Positions 1-5,125 of a DNA stretch of 6,623 nt are shown here, piece by piece. The notes below the pieces were generated by a model. It saw nothing but the letters and a program-made list of their open reading frames with translations, was not told the origin of the DNA and searched no databases. The stretch is from Acidobacteria bacterium RIFCSPHIGHO2_01_FULL_67_28. GTDB lineage: Bacteria; Acidobacteriota; Terriglobia; Acidiferrales; 2-02-FULL-67-57. Each line of letters opens with the position of its first letter. Positions within the stretch are counted from its first letter, which is position 1. The stretch lies in assembly GCA_001766965.1 (NCBI GenBank), contig MEKM01000102.1:1-6623 (forward strand), written 5' to 3'. Position numbers and translations under genes: made by a program.

Positions 1-732
1 GATCTCTTTTTCGGCAATGTCGAAGTTCGCGTGGACGTGCTGGACGTCCTCGTGCTCTTCCAAGGCATCGAGGAGCCGCACCATGTGTTGGGCGGAACCG
101 CCTTCCAGGTGGACGGTGTTCTGGGGCAGCATGGTGACTTCGGCGGTGGCGGGCTCGAGCTGGCGCGCCAGCAGGGCGGACTTCACCGCCTCCAGATTCT
201 CCGGCGGGGTCACGATTTCCCACGTCGTGCCGTCGTCCCGCAGGTCCTCGGCCCCGGCGTCGAGCACCAGGCCCATCAACGTCTCTTCGTCCACTTTTTC
301 CTTCGGCAGCGTGAGCTGGCCCTTCTTGTGGAACATCCAGGCCACGCAGCCGCTCTCCCCCAGATTCCCGCCCCACTTGGAGAATAAGTGCCGCAGCTCG
401 TTGACCGTGCGCACGCGGTTGTCGGTGGTCACGTCCACCAGCACCGCCACGCCCCCGGGGCCGTAGCCTTCGAAGACTATTTGTTCGAAGGTCATGCCCG
501 CCATCTGCCCCGTGCCCCGGGCGATGGCCCGGTCGATGTTTTCGTTCGGCATGTTTTCGGCCTTGGCCGCGGCGATGGCGGCGCGCAGGCGCGGGTTGGC
601 GTCGGCGTCGCCCCCGCCCATCTTGGCCGCGATGGTCACATCTTTGATCAAGCGGCTGAATATTCGCCCGCGCTTGGCGTCGGTGGCGGCTTTCTTATGC
701 TTGATGGTGGCCCATTTGGAGTGGCCGGACAT
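1..732 (-). CDS. yebC: YebC/PmpR-family protein (TACO1-like), 3' end cut by window edge
   Basis: This is a YebC-family protein. Members have been described as transcriptional regulators (PmpR) and, more recently, as translation factors related to mitochondrial TACO1 that help ribosomes through difficult sequences. The 244 visible residues begin with the family hallmark MSGHSKWATIKHKK. Further conserved blocks are KDVTIAAKMGGGD (about 30-42), NPRLRAAIAAAK (46-57), MPNENIDRAIARG (61-73), FEGYGPGGVA (88-97) and TDNRVRTVNELRH (103-115). The full family length is about 240-250 residues, so only a few C-terminal residues lie beyond base 1. The start at 732 is supported by GGGAAGG six bases upstream (739-745). 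The gene follows the ThiF/MoeB gene on the same strand after 61 bp and could be co-transcribed with it. Identity is certain; the exact molecular role in this organism is not shown by sequence. Confidence 0.97.
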   Translation of the reverse strand, partial: MSGHSKWATIKHKKAATDAKRGRIFSRLIKDVTIAAKMGGGDADANPRLRAAIAAAKAENMPNENIDRAIARGTGQMAGMTFEQIVFEGYGPGGVAVLVDVTTDNRVRTVNELRHLFSKWGGNLGESGCVAWMFHKKGQLTLPKEKVDEETLMGLVLDAGAEDLRDDGTTWEIVTPPENLEAVKSALLARQLEPATAEVTMLPQNTVHLEGGSAQHMVRLLDALEEHEDVQHVHANFDIAEKEI

Positions 733-738
733 CGCACA

Positions 739-745
739 CCTTCCC
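739..745 (-). promoter_or_regulatory. Ribosome binding site of yebC
   Basis: On the minus strand this reads GGGAAGG, six bases before the ATG at 732. It is purine-rich and well placed, and it fixes the YebC start at the conserved MSGHSKW N-terminus. Confidence 0.7.
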
Positions 746-759
746 TTTCCGCTTCTAGC

Positions 760-786
760 CTAGCACAGGAGAAAACTCCTGCCTAG
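760..786 (-). other. Stem-loop between thiF-like gene and yebC
   Basis: CAGGAG (766-771) and CTCCTG (776-781) form a perfect 6-bp stem around a 4-base loop. CTAG at 760-763 can pair with CTAG at 783-786 across a small asymmetric bulge. It lies inside the 61-bp gap between the two minus-strand genes. No run of T follows it on either strand, so it is not a typical intrinsic terminator. It might be an RNA-processing or attenuation structure, or chance. Confidence 0.35.
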
Positions 787-793
787 CCGCCGG

Positions 794-1822
794 TCAGGCG
801 CCGAGGTAGCGGGCGTAGAGGGAGCGGGCGAGGGCGGAGTCGGTGGTGCCGCCGATGATGGCGCGGCCGTCGGCGAAAACGGTCAGCTCGTAGGGAGGCA
901 CGCGCAGGCGCAGCAAGTAGTCGTTGTGGCGCACCTCGCCATGCGCCGCCAGGCGACGCCCGAGCTGCTCCAAGTCGAGCCGCCGGCCGCGCTCGTGGAT
1001 CTGGACCGAGTTCCGCCCGCACAGCGTGATCTGCGGGCGGCCTTGCCCTGCCAGGTGGACAAATTCCCTCCGGGCGCAGGTGCGGCAGTCGGGACGCGGC
1101 CGAGGCAGGGGCGAAGCGTGGAATTCATTGCGCCAGAGGTCGCCCCGGTGCAGCCGCGCCGCCTCGGCCGTCCAACTTCCGACGAGCAACTGCAGCGCCT
1201 GGCTCACCTGCAAGGCCGCCACCCAGCTCACCGCGGGGTTGATGACGCCGACGGTGTCGCAGGTTTCCTCCAAGCCCGCCCCTCCCTGCCCTTCGAGCAG
1301 GCAGGTGAAGCAGGCGCTCTGGCCGGGGACGATGGGCATGGTCACCCCGTAGCTTCCGACCACCGCTCCATAGACCCACGGCCGCCCGTGCTTGACGGCC
1401 ACGTCGTTCACAAGCCCGCGGGTCTCGAAGTTGTCCGTGCCGTCCAGGATCAAGTCGAAGCCGGCCAGCAGCTCTTCGGCGTTCTCCGGCACCAGGTCGG
1501 CGACAATGCCTTCGACACGAATCGCGGAATTGATCTGCTGCAGCTTGCGCTCGGCCGCCACCGCCTTGGGCAGGGCTTCGCGGGCATCGGCCTCGTCGAA
1601 GAGCATCTGCCGCTGCAGGTTCGACTCTTCGACGAAGTCGCGGTCAATGACGCGCAGCCGGCCGACGCCGGCGCGGGCGAGCGCGCCCGCCTGCGCCGAG
1701 CCCAGGGCCCCGCAGCCGACGATGACTACGCCGGCGCCGCCCAGCCGGCGCTGCCCGGCTTCCCCGATGCCGGCGAACAGCACCTGGCGCGAGTACTTGT
1801 TCCAGTCGTCTTTCCCGGCCAT
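794..1822 (-). CDS. ThiF/MoeB/HesA-family E1-like adenylyltransferase
   Basis: This cytoplasmic enzyme of the ubiquitin-activating E1 superfamily would adenylate the C-terminal Gly-Gly of a small sulfur-carrier protein (ThiS or MoaD type) for thiamin-thiazole or molybdopterin synthesis. The 342-residue protein has the Rossmann nucleotide-binding loop IVGCGALGS (34-42), the acidic strand end and arginine finger DRDFVEESNLQRQ (60-72, R71), the conserved Lys at 86 and LDGTDNFETR (126-135). Two zinc pairs are visible: C171/C174 (CFTC) and C246/C249 (CRTC). Cys188 in ETCDTVGVINP sits where the family's reactive cysteine lies. A C-terminal extension of about 90 residues, ending with FADGRAIIGGTTD and SLYARYLG, resembles the longer ThiF of Bacillus-type organisms and is absent from short E. 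coli MoeB/ThiF. No thiS, moaD or other pathway gene is nearby, so thiF and moeB cannot be told apart here. The start at 1822 lacks a clear Shine-Dalgarno and lies 9 bases after a TATAAT box. Confidence 0.95.
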   Translation of the reverse strand: MAGKDDWNKYSRQVLFAGIGEAGQRRLGGAGVVIVGCGALGSAQAGALARAGVGRLRVIDRDFVEESNLQRQMLFDEADAREALPKAVAAERKLQQINSAIRVEGIVADLVPENAEELLAGFDLILDGTDNFETRGLVNDVAVKHGRPWVYGAVVGSYGVTMPIVPGQSACFTCLLEGQGGAGLEETCDTVGVINPAVSWVAALQVSQALQLLVGSWTAEAARLHRGDLWRNEFHASPLPRPRPDCRTCARREFVHLAGQGRPQITLCGRNSVQIHERGRRLDLEQLGRRLAAHGEVRHNDYLLRLRVPPYELTVFADGRAIIGGTTDSALARSLYARYLGA

Positions 1823-1831
1823 GCTGATTCC

Positions 1832-1837
1832 ATTATA
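1832..1837 (-). promoter_or_regulatory. -10 box of the thiF-like gene
   Basis: The minus strand reads a perfect TATAAT here, nine bases before the ATG at 1822. The predicted transcription start would fall about 3-4 bases from the start codon, giving an almost leaderless message, which agrees with the lack of a Shine-Dalgarno. No good -35 hexamer is visible at 16-18 bp spacing. Confidence 0.55.
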
Positions 1838-1865
1838 GCGGCGGAACCTCCCGCGAGTGCGCCGG

Positions 1866-1874
1866 TGCTATAAT
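1866..1874 (+). promoter_or_regulatory. Extended -10 promoter of pcm
   Basis: TGCTATAAT matches the extended -10 consensus TGnTATAAT exactly, in a region that is otherwise strongly G+C-rich. An extended -10 can compensate for the absent -35 (17 bp upstream reads ACCTCC). A transcript would start near 1881, leaving roughly 8 bases before the pcm ATG at 1889. Confidence 0.6.
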
Positions 1875-1888
1875 CAGCGGGGGATGCG

Positions 1889-2557
1889 ATGAGCAAGGCC
1901 CAGGCGGATTTGTCGCTGCACCGGGCCCTGATGGTCGAGTGGCAGCTGCGCCGCCGGGAGATCCACGACCCGCGCGTGCTCGACGCTTTCCTGGAAGTCC
2001 CCCGGCACGAATTCGTCCTCCCCGAGCACCTGGCCGAAGCCTACGAGGACCATCCGCTGCCCATCGGCGAAGGGCAGACCATCTCACAGCCCTACATGGT
2101 GGCGGTGATGACGGAAGCCCTGGGGCTGGCGGGCAACGAGCGCGTGCTCGAGGTGGGCACGGGCTCGGGCTACCAGACCGCCATCCTGGCCCGGCTGGCC
2201 CGCCACGTCTACACCATCGAGCGCTTCGCCTCGTTGAGCGCTCGGGCGCAGGAGCGGTTGGAACGGCTGGGGGTGCGGAACGCCACCTGCCTGGTCGGTG
2301 ACGGCAGCCAGGGCTATGCGGCGGCGGCTCCCTTCGACGCCATTGTGGTCACCGCGGCGGCTCCGGCCGTGCCCCAAGCCTTGCTCGACCAGCTGGCGGA
2401 CGGCGGACGCCTGGTGATTCCCGTGGGCGACATCAACTCGCAGGAGCTGCTGCTGGTCGAGAAGCGCGACGCCGAGATGGAGCAGAGGACCATCAACTAC
2501 TGCCGCTTCGTTCCTCTGACCGGCAAGTACGGCTGGGGCGGCTCCCACACGCTGTAG
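1889..2557 (+). CDS. pcm: Protein-L-isoaspartate O-methyltransferase
   Basis: This cytoplasmic repair enzyme methylates isoaspartyl residues in aged proteins using S-adenosylmethionine, which starts their reversion to aspartate. The 222-residue length is normal for bacterial PIMT. Diagnostic segments are VPRHEFV (37-43), the active-site stretch GEGQTISQPYMVA (60-72), SAM motif I VLEVGTGSGYQTA (87-99), the DAIVVTAAAP strand (150-159) and DGGRLVIPVG (171-180). The start at 1889 follows GGGGG (1879-1883) by five bases. An earlier ATG at 1884 is out of frame and stops after two codons. The gene is transcribed divergently from the ThiF/MoeB gene, with both start codons 66 bp apart, and converges on the NUDIX gene with 4 bp between stop codons. 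In many bacteria pcm is linked to surE, nlpD and rpoS; that linkage is absent here. Confidence 0.97.
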   Translation: MSKAQADLSLHRALMVEWQLRRREIHDPRVLDAFLEVPRHEFVLPEHLAEAYEDHPLPIGEGQTISQPYMVAVMTEALGLAGNERVLEVGTGSGYQTAILARLARHVYTIERFASLSARAQERLERLGVRNATCLVGDGSQGYAAAAPFDAIVVTAAAPAVPQALLDQLADGGRLVIPVGDINSQELLLVEKRDAEMEQRTINYCRFVPLTGKYGWGGSHTL

Positions 2558-2561
2558 ACCG

Positions 2562-3002
2562 TCAGCCGCGCCCAGCCAGCGCGAAAGCTTTGCGACAAAC
2601 CGCGCGGGCCTTTTCGCTCAAGGCGTAGCGGTCGAACTCCTCCGGCGTCGCCCAGGCCACGGCCTGGACGTCGGAGCCGGGCCGGGCCGAGCCTTCGACC
2701 GGCTCGCAGAGGTAGTCGAGCAGGACGTAGTGGTAGCGCGGTCGGCCGGAATCATCGCGGATGATCCGCTCGAAAGCTTCCACCAACTTCACTACGCGCA
2801 CCGTGAGCCCGGTTTCTTCCTTGAGCTCGCGCACCACAGCCTCTTCGAGAGTTTCTCCCAGCTCCACCGCCCCGCCTGGGAGCGACCACTGCCCGGCAAG
2901 CGGCTCGCTGGCCCGCTGCACCAGCAGCACGCGGGTGTCGCGGATCACCACTCCGCCCACACCCACCATCGGCCGCTCCGGGTATTCGCGCCGCCCGGCC
3001 AT
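2562..3002 (-). CDS. NUDIX hydrolase
   Basis: This small cytoplasmic hydrolase (146 residues) should cleave a nucleoside diphosphate linked to another moiety, using Mg2+. The complete Nudix box GX5EX7REUXEEXGU spans residues 44-66, from GAVELGE to RELKEETGL, with the metal-binding glutamates E59, E62 and E63. It is preceded by the usual strand pattern GGVVIRDTRVLLVQR and WSLPGG. No secondary motif that I know for CoA, Ap4A or ADP-ribose specificity is obvious after the box, so the substrate is left open. The ATG directly abuts the TAG stop of the upstream M20 peptidase gene (TAGATG, no spacing), and no separate strong ribosome site is evident. Translation by coupling to the peptidase gene is therefore likely. 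Confidence 0.95.
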   Translation of the reverse strand: MAGRREYPERPMVGVGGVVIRDTRVLLVQRASEPLAGQWSLPGGAVELGETLEEAVVRELKEETGLTVRVVKLVEAFERIIRDDSGRPRYHYVLLDYLCEPVEGSARPGSDVQAVAWATPEEFDRYALSEKARAVCRKAFALAGRG

Positions 3003-4388
3003 CTAGCGCACCATCCGTTCCACCACCTCATAGTAGACCCGCAGGCCGCGGCGCACGTTTTCGAGCGACACCCGCTCGTTGTCGCCGTGCACGCTGGCCT
3101 GCTCCTCCCGGGTCAGGAAGAACGGCTCGAAGCCGTAGCAGATAATCCCCAGCCGGCGGAACAGCCCGCTTTCCGTGTAGCCGCTCAACATCCGCGTGGT
3201 GACCGGCACGCCCGGGAAGTGCTTGCCCGCCACCGTCTCGATGGCGCGAAACAATTCGGTATCGATGGGGGAAGCAATCGCCTGGCGGAAGGGCTCCTGG
3301 ATGGGTTCGATCTCGATGGTGTCGTCGGCCAGCACGGCGCGGAGTTGCCGGAGGAACTCCTGCGGGTCCTCGCCGGGCAGCAAGCGCACGTCGAGCTCCC
3401 CCACCGCCTCTCCGGGAATCACGTTCGTCTGCGGCGAGCCCCGCAGCACGGTGAGCGACACCGTGTTCCGCAGCATGAAGTTCATCACCGGGTCGCGGGT
3501 GAGCGAGCCCCGGAACTCAGGGTCGGCGAGCGACTCCCGCAGCCGGCGGAACTTCTCCGCCCGCGCGGGGGGCTCCTGGTCGGCGACGTCGCGGAAAAAC
3601 TTCTCCACGCCCGGCAGCACCTGGAGGGGTGTCTCCCAGTCCACCACACGCGCCAGGGCGCGCACCAGCCGGTGCGGGGGCGCATCCGTCATCGGCCGCG
3701 AACCGTGGCCCGGAGCGCCGCGGGCGCGGAGGCGCAGCCAGAAGGGCACTTTCTCGGCGTTGTCGACGCCGAGGTAGCGGAGGCGGCCGTTCTCGACCAG
3801 GTTGGAGCCGCCTTCGGTGAGCAAATATTCGGCGGCGGCCAGCAGGTCGCGCTGGTTGTCGACGAGCCACTCGGCGCCTTTCATGGCCACCTCTTCGTCG
3901 GAGGTGGCCACAAAGAGCACATCGCGGCGCAAGGGGACGCCCTCGCGCTTCAGCATCACCAGCACCATGGCCTGCGTCAGGCCCAGGCCTTTCATATCCA
4001 GAGCGCCGCGCCCGTAGAGGTCGCCGGCGACCACCGCCCCGGAAAAGGGCCCTTCCCGCCAACGCGCGGGATCAGAGCTGACCACGTCCATGTGGTTGAG
4101 CAGGATGAGCGGCCGCTTCGAGCCGTCGCCCTTCAGGCGCGCCACCAGGTTGGCCCGGCCGGGGGCGAATTCGTAGACTTCGACCGGGATGCCCTCCGCC
4201 ATGAACCACTCCTCGAAAAACCGGGCCGCCGTCAGCTCGTTGCCGGGCGGGTTGGTGGTGTTGAGTTGCAGATAGCGAGCGAGCCGGGCGACCGCCATGT
4301 CTTCGTATGTCTTCCAGTCGATGTCCTGGGCAACGGCACCCGGGGGAACCAGCAGGCCGGCGAGCAACAGCAGGAGCAGGCAGCGCAT
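3003..4388 (-). CDS. Exported M20-family metallopeptidase
   Basis: This is a two-zinc peptidase or amidohydrolase of the M20/M25/M40 family, predicted to be exported. Residues 1-20 form a signal peptide: a leucine-rich core, then GAVA before QD, an AxA-type site for signal peptidase I. No lipobox cysteine is present at the cleavage site. The expected ligands and catalytic residues are all seen: H99 and D101 in LLNHMDVV, bridging D131 in RGALDMKG, the E165-E166 pair in TSDEEV, E192 in TEGG and H434 in SVHGDNERV. The lid/dimerisation domain contains GAPGHGSRP (224-232, H228). Length (461) is normal. Substrate could be dipeptides, acylated amino acids or similar; the sequence does not decide. 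The start is supported by GAGGTG closely upstream. It is followed without spacing by the NUDIX gene and is divergent from the LysW-like operon. Confidence 0.94.
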   Translation of the reverse strand: MRCLLLLLLAGLLVPPGAVAQDIDWKTYEDMAVARLARYLQLNTTNPPGNELTAARFFEEWFMAEGIPVEVYEFAPGRANLVARLKGDGSKRPLILLNHMDVVSSDPARWREGPFSGAVVAGDLYGRGALDMKGLGLTQAMVLVMLKREGVPLRRDVLFVATSDEEVAMKGAEWLVDNQRDLLAAAEYLLTEGGSNLVENGRLRYLGVDNAEKVPFWLRLRARGAPGHGSRPMTDAPPHRLVRALARVVDWETPLQVLPGVEKFFRDVADQEPPARAEKFRRLRESLADPEFRGSLTRDPVMNFMLRNTVSLTVLRGSPQTNVIPGEAVGELDVRLLPGEDPQEFLRQLRAVLADDTIEIEPIQEPFRQAIASPIDTELFRAIETVAGKHFPGVPVTTRMLSGYTESGLFRRLGIICYGFEPFFLTREEQASVHGDNERVSLENVRRGLRVYYEVVERMVR

Positions 4389-4398
4389 CCTTCACCTC
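4389..4398 (-). promoter_or_regulatory. Ribosome binding site of the M20 peptidase
   Basis: The minus strand reads GAGGTGAAGG directly before the ATG at 4388. The GAGG core is six bases from the start. This selects the start that gives a complete signal peptide. Confidence 0.65.
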
Positions 4399-4434
4399 GT
4401 GGCGAGAATCGCGTATCGAAGAATCCTCTGGACA

Positions 4435-4449
4435 GCCTCCAAAAGAGGC
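4435..4449. promoter_or_regulatory. Inverted repeat in the divergent peptidase/LysW-like intergenic region
   Basis: GCCTC and GAGGC flank five bases (CAAAA), a perfect 5-bp inverted repeat in the spacer/-35 zone of the promoter of the LysW-like gene. Position and symmetry are compatible with an operator or a small hairpin, but an inverted repeat of this size can occur by chance. Confidence 0.25.
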
Positions 4450-4455
4450 GTGCAC

Positions 4456-4461
4456 TATAAT
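4456..4461 (+). promoter_or_regulatory. -10 box of the LysW-like operon
   Basis: A perfect TATAAT lies 38 bases before the GTG start of the LysW-like gene, predicting a leader of about 30 bases. A TGGACA (4429-4434) resembles a -35 but is 21 bp away, which is too far for a standard sigma-70 promoter. The overlapping minus-strand hexamer (4462 to 4457) reads TATTAT and could serve the divergent peptidase gene. Confidence 0.5.
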
Positions 4462-4488
4462 ACCCAACACAGGGGGAAATCATCGGGG

Positions 4489-4494
4489 GGAGGT
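4489..4494 (+). promoter_or_regulatory. Ribosome binding site of the LysW-like gene
   Basis: GGAGGT is a near-perfect anti-16S match with five bases before the GTG at 4500, so it decides this non-ATG start. Part of it lies in the loop of a small potential hairpin: GGGG (4487-4490) with CCCC (4496-4499). Confidence 0.8.
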
Positions 4495-4499
4495 GCCCC

Positions 4500-4721
4500 G
4501 TGGCCAAGTGTCCCGAGTGCGGCGCCCTGATTGACCTCGAAGAGGATGAGGTGGAGGAAGGCGAAACCTTCCCCTGCCCCGAGTGCGCGGTGGATTTGGA
4601 AGTGGTCAACATCCACCCCCTGGAGCTGGACGCCATCGGCGAGGAAGAAGAAGAGGACGAGGCGGCCGAAGGCGAAGACGAGGATGAGCTCGAAGAAGAA
4701 GAGGAAGATGAGGCGGACTAG
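4500..4721 (+). CDS. LysW-like zinc-ribbon protein with polyacidic C-terminal tail
   Basis: This 73-residue acidic protein resembles LysW, the amino-group carrier protein of the LysW-mediated lysine/arginine pathway. The resemblance covers the first zinc knuckle CPECG (C4, C7), an acidic turn, the second knuckle CPEC (C26, C29) and the following segment VDLEVVNIHPLELDAI, which matches the LysW pattern ELEVV-x2-PL. In true LysW the protein ends in an EDWGE-type motif whose last glutamate receives the substrate. Here residues 48-73 are 21 of 26 Asp/Glu with no Trp or Gly-Glu end, and the last residue is Asp. The zinc ribbon is therefore supported, while a carrier function is doubtful. No lysX, lysZ, lysY or lysJ homologue is in view. 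The GTG start has an excellent ribosome site. Its TAG stop overlaps the GTG of the next gene by one base (TAGTG). Alternatives are a zinc-finger regulatory or chaperone-like protein. Confidence 0.8.
   Translation: MAKCPECGALIDLEEDEVEEGETFPCPECAVDLEVVNIHPLELDAIGEEEEEDEAAEGEDEDELEEEEEDEAD
4644..4705 (+). repeat. In-frame 14-bp direct repeat in the acidic tail
   Basis: GAAGAAGAAGAGGA occurs at 4644-4657 and again at 4692-4705, 48 bases (16 codons) apart and in the same frame. The surrounding 80 bases are a purine-rich run of GAA, GAG, GAC and GAT codons. This suggests growth of the polyacidic tail by slippage or duplication. Confidence 0.6.
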
Positions 4722-5125
4722 TGAGTGACTTGCTCCTCCACAGGCGCCCGTTGACGGCTTTTGTCACCCTCGCCCTCATCTTTCTGATCGCCCCGCGGGC
4801 GGGATTCGCCGCTGCGACTGCGGACAAGGACAAAGACAAGCCCCACGCCTTGCTGGCCGTCGGCGTCTTTACCGCGGACGGGTTTGCCCTCCCCGGTGTC
4901 CCGGTGAGCGTGAAACGCAAGGACGAGCGGAAGGCGAAGTGGCAGGGCCGCACCGACCGCCGCGGCGAGCTGGCCTTGCGGCTGCCGGCGGGCCGCGGCA
5001 CTTACGAGGTCACGACCGAAAGCAAGGAGCACGAGAACCAGACGCAGACGGTCGAGGCCTACGGCGAGGAGCGGATGGACGTGGTTTTCCGGCTGACGCC
5101 GCGCCGGAATAGTCGGGAGGAATGA
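4721..5125 (+). CDS. Small exported protein with carboxypeptidase-regulatory-like beta-sandwich (first of pair)
   Basis: This is a 134-residue predicted exported protein of unknown function. An N-terminal HRR is followed by a hydrophobic core (about 11-24) and AGFAAA, giving a likely signal peptidase I site near residue 30-32. The mature part begins with a lysine/aspartate-rich stretch. It then shows the repeating pattern of a carboxypeptidase-regulatory-like (transthyretin-like) domain: VGVFTADGFALPGVPVSV (47-64), TDRRGELALRLPAG (78-91), TYEVTTES (94-101) and a final strand VVFRL (121-125). Such domains occur in surface and periplasmic proteins, as binding or structural modules rather than enzymes. 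The GTG start shares one base with the stop of the LysW-like gene. GAGG at 4710-4713 is seven bases upstream, so coupled translation is likely. The stop TGA overlaps the ATG at 5122 of the next gene. No catalytic residues are recognisable. Confidence 0.78.
   Translation: MSDLLLHRRPLTAFVTLALIFLIAPRAGFAAATADKDKDKPHALLAVGVFTADGFALPGVPVSVKRKDERKAKWQGRTDRRGELALRLPAGRGTYEVTTESKEHENQTQTVEAYGEERMDVVFRLTPRRNSREE
5115..5120 (+). promoter_or_regulatory. Ribosome binding site favouring the second ATG of the downstream gene
   Basis: GGGAGG lies only one base before the ATG at 5122 but four bases before the in-frame ATG at 5125. Spacing therefore favours 5125, although both ATGs give the same signal peptide. 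Confidence 0.6.

Noticed and set aside
388..786. Open frames on the plus strand over yebC
   Set aside because: They are shadows of the strongly conserved YebC coding sequence on the minus strand.
926..1873. 315-codon open frame on the plus strand
   Set aside because: It is antisense to the ThiF/MoeB gene and has no recognisable motif.
4329..4388. Lipoprotein signal in the M20 peptidase
   Set aside because: The only nearby cysteine is residue 3, before the hydrophobic core; no Cys follows the core, and an AVA cleavage site fits signal peptidase I.
4429..4434. TGGACA as the -35 box of the LysW-like operon
   Set aside because: It matches five of six consensus bases but is 21 bp from the TATAAT, outside the usual 16-19 bp range.
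2730..4460. 576-codon open frame on the plus strand
   Set aside because: It is antisense to the NUDIX and M20 peptidase genes, which carry complete catalytic motifs. Long antisense frames are expected at this G+C, and its translation is His/Gln/Pro-rich without domain-like pattern.
4641..4718. CRISPR or tandem-repeat array
   Set aside because: The repetition is a Glu/Asp codon run inside an open frame with only one 14-bp repeat pair and no regular spacers.
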